Below are positions 16,166 through 25,664 of a DNA stretch of 64,000 nt, piece after piece. The notes under the pieces are model-generated. The model searched no databases. It was not told the origin of the DNA and was given only the letters and a program-made list of their open reading frames with translations. Every line of letters begins with the position of its first letter. The stretch's first letter is position 1. The translations under genes were made by a program, and so were the position numbers. Source of the DNA: an uncultured Clostridia bacterium (GTDB lineage: Bacteria > Bacillota > Clostridia > Lachnospirales > CAG-274); contig CANQDF010000001.1 in the NCBI GenBank assembly GCA_947591605.1, positions 1 to 64,000 on the forward strand. The letters run 5' to 3'.

Positions 16166-19100
16166 ATGTCTAAAAAATTTGTATCGGCTTTGCTTGAGCG
16201 CAGGATACTTGTTATTATTATAGTTATAATGACTATACTGGGCGGTCTGGGAAGCTACATAGCAATACCCAAGCAGCATTTTCCTCCCGTTGTCATTCCC
16301 ATGGCTGCCGTAACGGTAGTGTATCCCGGAGCGACCGCAGAGGATATGGAATCGCTTGTATGTGAAAAGGTAGAGGAAACGGTAACGACCCTTGACGGTT
16401 TTGATTATTGTAATTCCGATATTACGGACAATGTATGTACCGTAACCATAATGTTTGACCTTGATGTAAGTACGGAGCAGGTGGATGCTGCCTGTGCAGA
16501 CCTGAGAAATAAAATGGATGATCTCAGGCCATCTCTTCCTTCCGGCGTATCCAACATAGTTGTTACCACCGATCTGTTGGATGTTGCCGAAGTCATTGTT
16601 GCCATAAGCGGCGAAAACATTTCCGAGGATGAGCTTACCGAACGTACGGAAGAGCTTAAAGATGCCTTAAAGGCAGTCGACGGTGTAAAAAAGGTCACTG
16701 TAAAGGGAGATGTGTCATCACAGATAAAAGTGACCGTAGATACGGACAAATTGAATATGTACGGGCTTTTGATGGGCGACATTGCCTCAATTATAAATGC
16801 GCAGAACAGTATAGTCCCCACGGGCGATATGAAAATAGACGGCAATGATGTCACCGTTTATTCCTCTGCAAAATTTGAAGATATTGATGAAATAAAAAAT
16901 ATAATCGTGTCTGCCGATCCCGGATCAAAGGTAGTGACCAAGCTGTCCGATATTGCCGATGTGGAAAAGGGATTGCCCGAGGATTCCCCGCATTATTTAT
17001 ATAATAACGTACGTTCCAATGTTGTAGCCGTATATTTTGAAGACGGAATAAACTCGGTATCTATGGCAGAGCCCATAAAAAATGCTCTTGACGGATACCG
17101 TGCTACTCTTCCGCAAAATATACATATGAACGAGGTAGTGTTCCAACCTGATGAAGTACAGGACTCTATAGATAATTTTATTGTAAATCTTCTTGAATCC
17201 ATATTGCTTGTTATATTGGTCGTAATGATAGGTATGAATTTCAGGAATGCAGTCGTTGTGGCTTGTGCCATACCCCTTGCCATATTCGGAAATTTTATTA
17301 TGATGCCTGTTATAGGTATAAATATTCAGTTTATTTCACTTGCGGCACTGATAGTCGTACTTGGTATGCTTGTTGATAATGCAGTGGTCGTAAGCGATGA
17401 GATACAAACAAATCTTGAAAAGGGTATGGACAGAAAGCAGGCAGTTATAGAAGGCGCAGGAAATGTTATAGTTCCGGTATTTATATCTATGCTTACTACG
17501 GTGTCGGCATTTGCGGCTCTTACAACACTTACGGGTGTTTATAGGCAGCTTGCCATTTCCATACCGTTGGTTATCATAACCTGTCTTGTTATATCATTCC
17601 TCGTTTCTGTGGTAGTAACTCCTATTGTAAGCTACTATATGCTTAAAGCTAAGAAAAAAACTTCCGAGGGAAACGACGGGCTGCTGATAAGGATATACAA
17701 CTTTATTTTCGGTGCGGCGTTTAAGCATAAAGCAATAACCTTTACATTGGCTTTTATATTTCTGATAGGCTGTGCATTGGGCTGTAAAGGCATAGAACGA
17801 GAATCCGGACCCAAAGCCGGGAAACCTATTATAACTATTGATGTAAAAGCTAACAATGCCAATTCTCTTGAAGAAACGGAAAGAATAGTAACGGAAATAC
17901 AAAATATTCTTGATGAACAGCCCGAAAACGAGTATTATTTGTCGGGTGTGGGACTTGGTATACCAAGGTATGATTTCTCTGTTTCTCCAAAATCAACAAA
18001 CGACAATGTCGGTGATATTTTTTGGAAGATAGACCTGAAAAAAGGCGGCAGATTTGAAACACAAGCCGAACTTGTAGATTATATCCAGACAGAGATAGAT
18101 AACAGAGTGGGCGGCGCAACCATACTGGTAGACGAACTTGCCGTTATGTCCTTGCCGTCAAAGACCGTAGCCGTTGAAATATACGGAGAAGATACCAACG
18201 ACCTGAACGAAGCCGAACGTGTTATAAATTCCATAATAAAGGGTATTCCCGGAACAAAGGGTATAGAGAGCAACAGCGAACTGGATACATACAGTTATTA
18301 TGTAGATATGGATACTCTGAAGCTCAATACTATAGGACTGACCAAGGCAGAAGCACAACTTGAACTGTTTTATGCCATAGGCGGTACAACAGTGTCTACC
18401 TACAGAAACGGCAGTAAGGAATATGATATTTTCCTTGAAAGTAATATAAATTCAAAGGAAAAGCTGGAAGAGTTTAAGGTAAAGGCATCAAGCGGTACAA
18501 AATTCCCCGTAAATCAATTTGCCGATATTACTTTAAAGGCTCAACCTAAAAAGATAACCAAGCTCGATGGCAGACACGGCAGAGTTGTAGGCTGTTATTG
18601 TGCAAGTCAATACAGCAGTATCGCCATACAGAGCGCACTTGAAAAAGGTATAGAAAACAGCAGCGATATTCCCGACAGTGTTACTATAGAATATGCAGGC
18701 GATGCAAAAAAATTTAATGAAATGGTAGGCACAATAAAGACGGCTGCTCTTGTTTCCGTCATAATGATGTTTATTATACTTCTTATACAGTTTGGTTCGC
18801 TTAAACAGGTGGGTATGGTGTTTGTTTCTGTTCCCTTCGGTGTTATATCGGGTGTGCTTGCACTGAAAATATGCGGCGAAAAGCTTTCCTTCTTTGCTCT
18901 TATAGGTATAATAAGCCTGCTTGGCTGTGTATTGGCTAACGCCATAGTTTTGATAGACTTTATAAACAGCGAGCTGAAAAACGGTGCCTCTTTGCTGGAT
19001 GCCTGCAAAATAGCAGGGGCAAAACGTGTAAGACCTATCTGTATGAGTACAATGACAACTGTCCTTGGATTGCTGCCGCTTGCATTGTTTGGCGATGCCT

Positions 19101-19213
19101 TGTTTGTGCCTATGGCAATATTGATGATGGCAGGCTTGACGGTATCAATGATAATAAATCTTGTATTTGTACCGATAATATATTATCTTGCATATAAAAA
19201 GAAAATGGGATAA
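16166..19213 (+). CDS. RND-family efflux permease (AcrB/HAE1 type)
   Basis: 1015 residues, full length for the HAE1 branch. There is one N-terminal membrane helix, a large extracytoplasmic porter region starting PGATAEDMESLVCEKVEETV, six helices (about 340-540), a second porter region and a final helix block. The proton-relay segment GMLVDNAVVVSDE shows the conserved helix-4 acidic residue. It is a proton-driven drug/solute exporter working with the preceding lipoprotein. HAE1-type pumps are known in Gram-positives without an outer channel. Codons are A/T-rich. A spacer of about 210 bases with no gene follows. Confidence 0.95.
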   Translation: MSKKFVSALLERRILVIIIVIMTILGGLGSYIAIPKQHFPPVVIPMAAVTVVYPGATAEDMESLVCEKVEETVTTLDGFDYCNSDITDNVCTVTIMFDLDVSTEQVDAACADLRNKMDDLRPSLPSGVSNIVVTTDLLDVAEVIVAISGENISEDELTERTEELKDALKAVDGVKKVTVKGDVSSQIKVTVDTDKLNMYGLLMGDIASIINAQNSIVPTGDMKIDGNDVTVYSSAKFEDIDEIKNIIVSADPGSKVVTKLSDIADVEKGLPEDSPHYLYNNVRSNVVAVYFEDGINSVSMAEPIKNALDGYRATLPQNIHMNEVVFQPDEVQDSIDNFIVNLLESILLVILVVMIGMNFRNAVVVACAIPLAIFGNFIMMPVIGINIQFISLAALIVVLGMLVDNAVVVSDEIQTNLEKGMDRKQAVIEGAGNVIVPVFISMLTTVSAFAALTTLTGVYRQLAISIPLVIITCLVISFLVSVVVTPIVSYYMLKAKKKTSEGNDGLLIRIYNFIFGAAFKHKAITFTLAFIFLIGCALGCKGIERESGPKAGKPIITIDVKANNANSLEETERIVTEIQNILDEQPENEYYLSGVGLGIPRYDFSVSPKSTNDNVGDIFWKIDLKKGGRFETQAELVDYIQTEIDNRVGGATILVDELAVMSLPSKTVAVEIYGEDTNDLNEAERVINSIIKGIPGTKGIESNSELDTYSYYVDMDTLKLNTIGLTKAEAQLELFYAIGGTTVSTYRNGSKEYDIFLESNINSKEKLEEFKVKASSGTKFPVNQFADITLKAQPKKITKLDGRHGRVVGCYCASQYSSIAIQSALEKGIENSSDIPDSVTIEYAGDAKKFNEMVGTIKTAALVSVIMMFIILLIQFGSLKQVGMVFVSVPFGVISGVLALKICGEKLSFFALIGIISLLGCVLANAIVLIDFINSELKNGASLLDACKIAGAKRVRPICMSTMTTVLGLLPLALFGDALFVPMAILMMAGLTVSMIINLVFVPIIYYLAYKKKMG

Positions 19214-19386
19214 ATATTTACACATAAAAAGAAACATAGGTGATGTCTACGCCTTTTGTGATGCAAAGGTCCTTGACAAATCGCTGCGGAAATGAGCTGT
19301 TTATACTGCTGCTTATTCTATAAAAAGCCTCTAATGAACTTTTCGGACTGTCAAAAGATATGAATATTTTTTTATGTAAAACAAAT

Positions 19387-19422
19387 AATACCTCTTATAA
19401 AGCAAACTTTACGGGAGGTATT
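19387..19422 (+). promoter_or_regulatory. hairpin masking the ribosome binding site of the carboxypeptidase gene
   Basis: AATACCTC (19387-19394) pairs with GAGGTATT (19415-19422), and TAAAG/CTTTA pairs inside around a CAAA loop. The right arm contains the GGGAGG Shine-Dalgarno, three bases before the ATG at 19425. The rest of 19214-19386 holds no convincing gene or promoter. Confidence 0.6.
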
Positions 19423-19424
19423 GT

Positions 19425-20597
19425 ATGTACAGATTTGTTAAACGCATAACAGCATTTATGCTTGCGCTCTCCTTTGCCGCTGTACCCGTTAACGTTGAGG
19501 CGCAGGATAATGCCGCACTTGATGTAAACGGCAGATCGGCTTTGCTTATGGAGGTATCTACGGGCAAGGTGCTGTATGAAAAAAATGCCGACGAGGCTCT
19601 GCCGCCAGCGAGCGTTACAAAAATTATGACGCTGCTTATCATTTACGACAGTGTTTCATCGGGCAAGATAAAGTGGGATGATACCGTCAGCGTATCGGAG
19701 CATGCCGCAAGCATGGGCGGTTCACAGATATTTCTTGAGCCGGGTGAAAAACAGACGGTGGCAGATCTCACTAAGTCCATAGCTATAGCGTCGGCAAACG
19801 ATGCCGCAGTTGCAATGGCGGAGTTTATAGGCGGCAGCGAGGACAGCTTTGTATCGCTCATGAACGAGCGTGCCAAAAACCTCGGTATGAAAAATGCGGT
19901 CTTTAAAAATGCCTGCGGTCTGGATACCGACGGTCATGTTATGAGCGCAAGGGACATAGCTCTCATGAGCCGTGAGCTTATGCTCAATTACCCCGAGGTC
20001 ATCAAGTATACCACAACATGGCAGGATACCATTACGCACACAACAAAAAAGGGTTCGTCCGAGTTTGGGCTTACAAACACAAACAAGCTTATAAAACAGT
20101 ATGCGGATGCTACCGGCTTAAAGACGGGCTCTACGGGCAAGGCGCTTTACTGCTTGTCGGGCAGCGCCAAAAGGGACGGCATGGAGCTTATAGCCGTAAT
20201 AATGGCTGCCCCCGACCCAAAGGTACGCTTTAAGGAAGTAATGAAAATGCTGGACTACGGCTTTGCCAACTATGCTATAAAGCAGGGCGAAGCCGAGGGC
20301 ACAAAAAAAGGCGAGGTAACGGTATACAAGGGCGCAGCCGACAAGGTGGACGCAGTTATAAAGGGCAGCGTAAGCGTGCTTACCGCAAAGGGTGAGTCTG
20401 CGGAGCTTGAAAGCAAGGCAGAGCTTTGCGAGGCTGTAAATGCCCCTGTTAAAAAGAATGATAAGCTGGGTACGCTTGTATACTTCAGCGGAGGCAAGGA
20501 GGTAGGCAGATGTGACCTTGTTGCCGCCGAGGATGTGGAAAAGGCAGGCTTTTTGCACAATGCGGCAGAGCTGCTGAGGGACTGGCTTAAGGGATAA
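19425..20597 (+). CDS. D-alanyl-D-alanine carboxypeptidase (PBP5/DacF type)
   Basis: 390 residues with a cleavable signal peptide (about 1-27, ending VEAQ). The three S11 active-site motifs are present: SVTK (Ser63, Lys66), SAN (123-125) and KTG (233-235). A C-terminal beta domain follows, and the end HNAAELLRDWLKG may form an amphipathic membrane anchor. It trims the terminal D-Ala of peptidoglycan pentapeptides outside the membrane. Homologues in spore formers work in vegetative wall or in spore cortex (DacF). The start lies in a hairpin that hides its ribosome binding site. Confidence 0.95.
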   Translation: MYRFVKRITAFMLALSFAAVPVNVEAQDNAALDVNGRSALLMEVSTGKVLYEKNADEALPPASVTKIMTLLIIYDSVSSGKIKWDDTVSVSEHAASMGGSQIFLEPGEKQTVADLTKSIAIASANDAAVAMAEFIGGSEDSFVSLMNERAKNLGMKNAVFKNACGLDTDGHVMSARDIALMSRELMLNYPEVIKYTTTWQDTITHTTKKGSSEFGLTNTNKLIKQYADATGLKTGSTGKALYCLSGSAKRDGMELIAVIMAAPDPKVRFKEVMKMLDYGFANYAIKQGEAEGTKKGEVTVYKGAADKVDAVIKGSVSVLTAKGESAELESKAELCEAVNAPVKKNDKLGTLVYFSGGKEVGRCDLVAAEDVEKAGFLHNAAELLRDWLKG

Positions 20598-20603
20598 AAA
20601 ATG

Positions 20604-20636
20604 AGGGGGTGTTGTTTTGCAGCATCCCCGTTTTTT
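20604..20636 (+). terminator. carboxypeptidase gene terminator
   Basis: GGGGGTG and CATCCCC arms followed by TTTTTT. The loop sequence TTGTTTTG matches the terminator at 5400. Confidence 0.85.
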
Positions 20637-20712
20637 GCATTTCAATATTTGTCAAATGGTATATTGATATTTTGCCCGAAAAAGGATAATATATTACATA
20701 GAGGTGATATAA

Positions 20713-21942
20713 ATGGATTACGGGGCATATGCCGCAGAGCTTATAAACTATATAGATAAAAGCCCGTGTGCGGCGTGGGCATGCAAAAACGCCGCAGATA
20801 TGCTTAAGGCGGCAGGCTTTGAGGAGCTTGACGGCAGGGCGGAGGCAGGGAAACGCTGTTATATTTCCTGCGGTACTCATATTGCCGCATTTATAAAGGG
20901 CGGCAGTGAGGTGCGCATAGGTGCGGCACATCTCGACTCTCCCGCTGTAATGATAAAGCCGAGGTGCAATCTTGTAAGCGAGGGGGCATATGTAAGGCTT
21001 GACAGCGAAATATACGGCGGAGCAATACTCTCGTCATGGCTTGACAGACCCTTGGGCATTGCAGGCAGGCTCATGCTTGCAAGCGGCGGACTTATACCGG
21101 AAGCAAGGCTTTACAAAAGCGACAGAGCGCTTTGTATAATACCCAATTGCGCTCCCCATCTCAACAGGGATATAAATAACGGCTATGCCTATAACAAGCA
21201 GAAGGATATGCTGCCGCTTTTTTCGCTTGACCCAAAGGCGGATCTGCTTAAAACCGTTGCGGAGGATATAGGGGCTGCAAGAGATGACATAATAGACTAT
21301 GAGCTTTACTGCTATGATATTTGCGGCGGTATGACGCTTGGCGAAAACGGCGATATGATAAGCTCGGGCAGGCTTGACGACCTTATGATGAGCTATGCCA
21401 TGCTGCGTGCCCTATGCGATTCGGATACGGCAAACACCGCAGTTGTGATACTTACGGATAACGAGGAGGTGGGCAGCCTTACACGGGGCGGAGCAGGCGG
21501 CTGCTTTGCCGAAAGGGTGATGAGGGCGGCTCTCGGCGATGACTTCAAAGAGGCGCTCGGGGGCTGCACGGCGCTTTCTGCAGATATGGCGCATGCGGTA
21601 AATCCGTCACATCCGGAGCTGCATGAGCCTCTGTCAAGACCGTATATAAACAGGGGCATTGTACTTAAAAGGGCGGCAAGCATGAGTTATTCCACCGACG
21701 GTATGAGCGGCGCATTTTTCAAGCTGCTTTGCCGGGAAGCGGGTGTACCTTATCAGGAGTTTGTAAACCGCTCGGACAAGCCGGGAGGCAGAACAATAGG
21801 CCCTATGCTGAGTGCAGCTCTGGGTATACCCACAGCGGATATAGGCGCACCTATCATGGCAATGCACTCCGTAAGGGAGCTGGGCGGTATAAGGGATGCC
21901 GGGGACAGCTATATCCTTTTTAAAAAATATTTTGAAATATAA
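20713..21942 (+). CDS. M18-family aminopeptidase
   Basis: 409 residues. A cobalt/zinc aminopeptidase of the aspartyl aminopeptidase (M18) family that forms large cytosolic tetrahedral complexes. Metal-site motifs are AAHLDSP, YGGAILSSWLDRPL, TDNEEVGSLTRGGA (catalytic Glu), SADMAHAVNPSHPELHEP and MHSVRELGG. Length is slightly below the usual 430-450. It has an AGAGGTGA ribosome binding site. It stands alone between two terminators. Confidence 0.95.
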   Translation: MDYGAYAAELINYIDKSPCAAWACKNAADMLKAAGFEELDGRAEAGKRCYISCGTHIAAFIKGGSEVRIGAAHLDSPAVMIKPRCNLVSEGAYVRLDSEIYGGAILSSWLDRPLGIAGRLMLASGGLIPEARLYKSDRALCIIPNCAPHLNRDINNGYAYNKQKDMLPLFSLDPKADLLKTVAEDIGAARDDIIDYELYCYDICGGMTLGENGDMISSGRLDDLMMSYAMLRALCDSDTANTAVVILTDNEEVGSLTRGGAGGCFAERVMRAALGDDFKEALGGCTALSADMAHAVNPSHPELHEPLSRPYINRGIVLKRAASMSYSTDGMSGAFFKLLCREAGVPYQEFVNRSDKPGGRTIGPMLSAALGIPTADIGAPIMAMHSVRELGGIRDAGDSYILFKKYFEI

Positions 21943-22020
21943 AAAGAGCCTGTCCGAGAGCTCACTGCGTAACGGCTTGCAAGGAATATGGGTATATTAA
22001 TTTTAGAAAAAAGTTGTAAA

Positions 22021-22056
22021 AAACGGTTCTTGACCGACCGCAGCGGTCGGCAAAGA
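22021..22056. terminator. bidirectional terminator
   Basis: A long stem AACGGTTCTT..CCGACCGC against GCGGTCGG..AAGAACCGT with an A run before and TATTTT after. It separates the M18 gene from the converging minus-strand gene at 22065. Confidence 0.85.
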
Positions 22057-22064
22057 ACCGTATT

Positions 22065-22637
22065 TTAATTGCCTAAGCTCTGTATAACAGCGTCGCTCTC
22101 CACATCGTTATTTGCTTTTATTGCACGCCTGAAGCTTATTGCAAAGTCCAGCAGATAATAGCAGATAAGTATGACGGCAACGCTCTTGCCGTAGGATAAG
22201 TAGTATATGTTTACTATGGATTCTATAAAAGGCTGAAAAACAATGAACGTGCAAAGCGACATTGCGCCCCAGCAAAGCGAGCTTTCCAGACAGATAACGC
22301 CGTGATAGTTAAAGCGCTTGTTGTCGTAGTTCCACCAAAAATCGCCGAATATGCGTGTCATAATGCCTGCGGTAACATACTCCAGTATAGTTGCCATTAT
22401 CATACCGCACATAAAAACGGCTATGTAGTTATGGGCAAGCGGCCTTAAAAGAAAGTACGCCGAAAGAGCGCCCAGACCGTATATGGTGCAAAATGGGCCT
22501 TTAATAAAGCCTCTGTTGGTTATAGCCCTATTTTCGTATGTCATTACTATACATTCAAACACCCATCCGAAAAAGCTGTAAAGAAAAAAGCAATTAAAAA
22601 AGTAGTATATGTCCATATCAAACATATGATCAAACAT
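22065..22637 (-). CDS. ABC_trans_CmpB/DUF1113-type membrane protein
   Basis: 190 residues with five to six membrane segments. The start MDIYYFFNCFFLYSFFGWVFE, read in parts, with NRGFIKGPFCTIYGLGA and FGDFWWNYDNKRFNYHGVICLESS, is typical of the family annotated as putative ABC transporter permease (CmpB-like). Its true function is unknown and no ATPase is near. I chose the ATG at 22637, preceded by AGGTGA; a longer reading from 22676 lacks a ribosome binding site. Confidence 0.85.
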   Translation of the reverse strand: MFDHMFDMDIYYFFNCFFLYSFFGWVFECIVMTYENRAITNRGFIKGPFCTIYGLGALSAYFLLRPLAHNYIAVFMCGMIMATILEYVTAGIMTRIFGDFWWNYDNKRFNYHGVICLESSLCWGAMSLCTFIVFQPFIESIVNIYYLSYGKSVAVILICYYLLDFAISFRRAIKANNDVESDAVIQSLGN

Positions 22638-22754
22638 AATATCACCTGTCTTATATGAATTTTTACGAAACCTCATAATGTATAATACAGCAAATAAAAA
22701 TAAAAATCAATAGCAATTTAAGCCTGTTAAGTTAAATTTAGGTTACAGATTTTG

Positions 22755-22781
22755 TTAGCACTCTTTTTTGGTGAGTGCTAA
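22755..22781 (+). promoter_or_regulatory. CIRCE element (HrcA operator)
   Basis: TTAGCACTC, nine bases, GAGTGCTAA: a perfect match to the CIRCE consensus. It ends eight bases before the -35 of the htpG promoter. Confidence 0.95.
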
Positions 22782-22788
22782 ATTTTTC

Positions 22789-22816
22789 TTGACATTTCTA
22801 TCCATAGGTATATAAT
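22789..22816 (+). promoter_or_regulatory. htpG promoter
   Basis: TTGACA (22789-22794), 16 bases, TATAAT (22811-22816). Confidence 0.8.
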
Positions 22817-22851
22817 AATATATAGATTTATATTAAAAGGAGTGTAATATA

Positions 22852-24753
22852 ATGGAAAAGGGAAATTTATCCATAACAAGTGAAAATATACTGCCTATTA
22901 TAAAAAAGTGGCTGTATTCGGACTCGGATATTTTTATCCGTGAGCTTGTCAGCAACGGCTGCGACGCTATAAGCAAGTTTAAAAAGCTCGTTCAGATGGG
23001 CGAGGCGTCCGCAGCGGAGGATACCGACTACAGGGTGGATGTGACCGTGGACAAGGATAACTCGGTTATAACCGTATCGGATAACGGCATAGGCATGACT
23101 GCGGAGGAGATAAAGGAGTACATCACAAACATAGCCTTTTCGGGCGCCAATGATTTTGTAAACAAATACAAGGATCAAATGGGAGAGGGAAACGACATAA
23201 TAGGTCACTTCGGCCTTGGCTTTTACTCCGCATTTATGGTTGCCGACAAGGTGCAGATAGATTCGCTTAGCTGTTCGGACGGCGCAAAGGCTGCACGCTG
23301 GATATGCGACGGCGGTGTAGAGTATGAGATAGGCGAGGAGAGCGACAGGACGGAGCGAGGTACCACCGTTACCCTTTATATAGGAGAGGACGGCAAGGAT
23401 TTCCTTGACGGCTGGAAGCTCAGGGAGGCGCTTACAAAGTACTGCTATTTTATGCCCGTTAAGATATATTTTACCGACCTTGTAAGCGAAAGGCGTGAGG
23501 CAGAGGAGGCTGAAAAGCATGCTCAGGAGCATCCCGATGAGCCTGTCGAGCCAAAGGAGGAAAAGCCTGTAAACGATACGGAGCCTCTGTGGCTCAAAAA
23601 GCCGTCTGAGTGCAGCGATGAAGACTATAAAAAATTTTACCACACCGTATTTACGGACTTCAACGACCCGCTTTTTTGGATACACCTCAATATGGACTAT
23701 CCGTTCAGGCTTAAGGGCATACTCTATTTTCCAAAGCTCAAGCATGACCTCGAGGCTATAGAGGGACAGGTAAAGCTTTACAACAATCAGGTGTTTATAG
23801 CAGATAACCTCAAGGAGGTAATACCGGAGTTTCTTCTGCTTTTAAAGGGTACTTTGGACTGCCCCGATCTTCCGCTTAATGTCAGCAGGAGCTTTTTGCA
23901 GAATGACGGCTATGTTACCAAAATAAGCAAGTATATAGTTAAAAAGGTTGCGGACAAGCTCAACTCCCTCTTTAAAAAGAACAGGGAGGAGTATACGGGC
24001 TTCTGGGACGATATAAACCAGTTTATAAAATACGGCTGCCTCAGGGAAAACGAGTTTTACGACAAGGTAAAGGACATCCTGCTTTACAAGAGCACAAACG
24101 GCGGCTATGTCACCCTTGCCGAGTATACCGACCGCAATAAGGAAAAGGCAGAAAACAAGGTGTTTTACACCACGGATACACAGCAGCAGGCGCAGTATAT
24201 CAAGCTGTTCGGGGATAACGGCATGGAGGCTGTGGAGCTTACAACAAGGCTTGATGTACCCTTTGTATCCTATCTGGAGGCATATTCGGGCGCAGGCGTA
24301 AGCTTTGTGCGCATAGATTCTGCGGCGGATGTGCTTAAAAAGAAGGATGCCGAGGCGGTAAGCGAGGAAACCGTAACGGCTCTTACAGACCTCTTCAAGG
24401 ACAGCCTCGGCAAGGAGGTAAAGCTTAAGGCACAGCCTCTTATGTCGGACGATGTTTCCGCAGTTATAGAGCTGAGCGAGCAGGCAAGGCGCATGCAGGA
24501 GATGTCGGTCATGTACGGTATGGATACGTCTGCATTCCCCAATGACGAAACCCTTGTTTTAAACTCGGACAATAAGCTGGTAAAGCTCCTTTTAAAGCTC
24601 AAGGACGATGAGGGCAAAAAGGAGGAGGTCAAGCTTATATGCAGGCAGATGTACGACCTTGCCACAATGAGCAACAAGGCGCTTTCTGCCGAGGAGATCA
24701 CCGAATTTATAGTAAGGAGCAACAAAATACTTGAAATGCTTGCGGAAAGATAA
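22852..24753 (+). CDS. htpG: molecular chaperone HtpG (Hsp90)
   Basis: 633 residues, normal length. The N-terminal GHKL ATPase domain shows FIRELVSNGCDAISK, SDNGIGMT, and GHFGLGFYSAFMV (lid and phosphate loops). A middle domain carries PLNVSRSFLQND with the catalytic-type Arg, followed by the C-terminal dimerisation region. It is an ATP-dependent folding chaperone in the cytosol. A charged insert around residues 220-250 (Glu/Pro-rich) links the N and middle domains. Heat control by HrcA is indicated by the CIRCE element at 22755, unlike Bacillus subtilis where htpG is not in the HrcA regulon. Confidence 0.97.
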   Translation: MEKGNLSITSENILPIIKKWLYSDSDIFIRELVSNGCDAISKFKKLVQMGEASAAEDTDYRVDVTVDKDNSVITVSDNGIGMTAEEIKEYITNIAFSGANDFVNKYKDQMGEGNDIIGHFGLGFYSAFMVADKVQIDSLSCSDGAKAARWICDGGVEYEIGEESDRTERGTTVTLYIGEDGKDFLDGWKLREALTKYCYFMPVKIYFTDLVSERREAEEAEKHAQEHPDEPVEPKEEKPVNDTEPLWLKKPSECSDEDYKKFYHTVFTDFNDPLFWIHLNMDYPFRLKGILYFPKLKHDLEAIEGQVKLYNNQVFIADNLKEVIPEFLLLLKGTLDCPDLPLNVSRSFLQNDGYVTKISKYIVKKVADKLNSLFKKNREEYTGFWDDINQFIKYGCLRENEFYDKVKDILLYKSTNGGYVTLAEYTDRNKEKAENKVFYTTDTQQQAQYIKLFGDNGMEAVELTTRLDVPFVSYLEAYSGAGVSFVRIDSAADVLKKKDAEAVSEETVTALTDLFKDSLGKEVKLKAQPLMSDDVSAVIELSEQARRMQEMSVMYGMDTSAFPNDETLVLNSDNKLVKLLLKLKDDEGKKEEVKLICRQMYDLATMSNKALSAEEITEFIVRSNKILEMLAER

Positions 24754-24765
24754 AACCGCAGTATG

Positions 24766-24798
24766 CCGCAGCCCGGCGGATCGGGCTGCGGCTTTTAT
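24766..24798 (+). terminator. htpG terminator
   Basis: GCCGCAGCCCG/CGGGCTGCGGC stem followed by TTTTAT. Confidence 0.85.
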
Positions 24799-24837
24799 AT
24801 TTTATGGACAAGCCCCGATATTTTTGTTATTTAATTA

Positions 24838-24866
24838 TTGCGTATATACTCAAAATTTGTTATTAT
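24838..24866 (+). promoter_or_regulatory. promoter of the purC operon
   Basis: TTGCGT (24838-24843), 17 bases, TATTAT (24861-24866). A short GCCG/CGGC hairpin lies in the leader. I see no purine riboswitch and no recognisable PurR box. Confidence 0.55.
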
Positions 24867-24935
24867 ATAAATGTATGAGTGCCGCAGGGGCGGCAGCGGA
24901 TATTGATAAATTTACTTAAAAGCGAGGTCTTAATG

Positions 24936-25652
24936 ATGGAAAAGCAGCAACTGTTATACGAGGGCAAGGCAAAAAAGGTATACTCCACAACGGACGATAA
25001 CCTTTGCATTTTTGAGTACAAGGATGATGCAACGGCATTCAACGGCCTTAAAAAAGGCTCCTTTAAGGGCAAGGGCGTTATAAACAACCGTATGGCAAAC
25101 TTTATATTCAGGCTGCTGGAAAAGGACGGTATAAAAACTCACCTTGTTGAGGAGATAAGCGAGAGGGAAACGCTTGTAAAAAAGGTCGATATAATACCTC
25201 TGGAGGTAATTGTAAGAAATATTGCGGCAGGCTCGTTTTCAAAGAGGTACGGCGTTGAGGAGGGTACTCCTTTTGCACAGCCCACTCTTGAGTTCAGCTA
25301 CAAAAACGATGAGCTGGGCGACCCCCTTATAAACGACTACCACGCAATAGCTCTCGGCATAGCCGACAGAAAGGATATAGACGAGATAGCAAAAATCGCA
25401 TTTAAAGTAAATGACTGTCTTAAAAGGATATTTATAAACATAGGCATAAAGCTTGTGGATTTTAAAATAGAGCTTGGCAGGACGGCTGACGGCGAGATAG
25501 TGCTTGCCGACGAGATAAGCCCCGACACCTGCCGCCTGTGGGATGCCGAAACAAACAAAAAGCTGGACAAGGATCGTTTCAGACAGGATCTGGGCGAGTT
25601 TGGCGAGGTATACCACGAGGTATGGGCAAGGCTTACAGATCACTACAAATAA
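24936..25652 (+). CDS. purC: phosphoribosylaminoimidazole-succinocarboxamide synthase
   Basis: 238 residues, standard. It joins aspartate to CAIR with ATP (SAICAR synthesis). YEGKAKKVY at the N-terminus, VRNIAAGSFSKRYG and DEISPDTCRLWD are family signatures. Two ATGs are possible (24933, 24936); I prefer 24936 because it lies eight bases after GAGG. It heads a co-directional run in which the later purine genes purF, purB and purA are separated from it by two SLH-protein genes. Confidence 0.97.
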   Translation: MEKQQLLYEGKAKKVYSTTDDNLCIFEYKDDATAFNGLKKGSFKGKGVINNRMANFIFRLLEKDGIKTHLVEEISERETLVKKVDIIPLEVIVRNIAAGSFSKRYGVEEGTPFAQPTLEFSYKNDELGDPLINDYHAIALGIADRKDIDEIAKIAFKVNDCLKRIFINIGIKLVDFKIELGRTADGEIVLADEISPDTCRLWDAETNKKLDKDRFRQDLGEFGEVYHEVWARLTDHYK

Positions 25653-25664
25653 GAGGTGTATAAA

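Noticed and set aside
19236..19295. A short frame after the RND gene (GDVYAFCDAKVLDKSL) that could be a gene remnant
   Set aside because: It is under 20 codons with no start signal and no flanking homologous sequence, too little to call a pseudogene.
24867..24935. Purine riboswitch before purC
   Set aside because: None of the conserved loop or junction bases of purine aptamers are present; only a small GCCG/CGGC hairpin.
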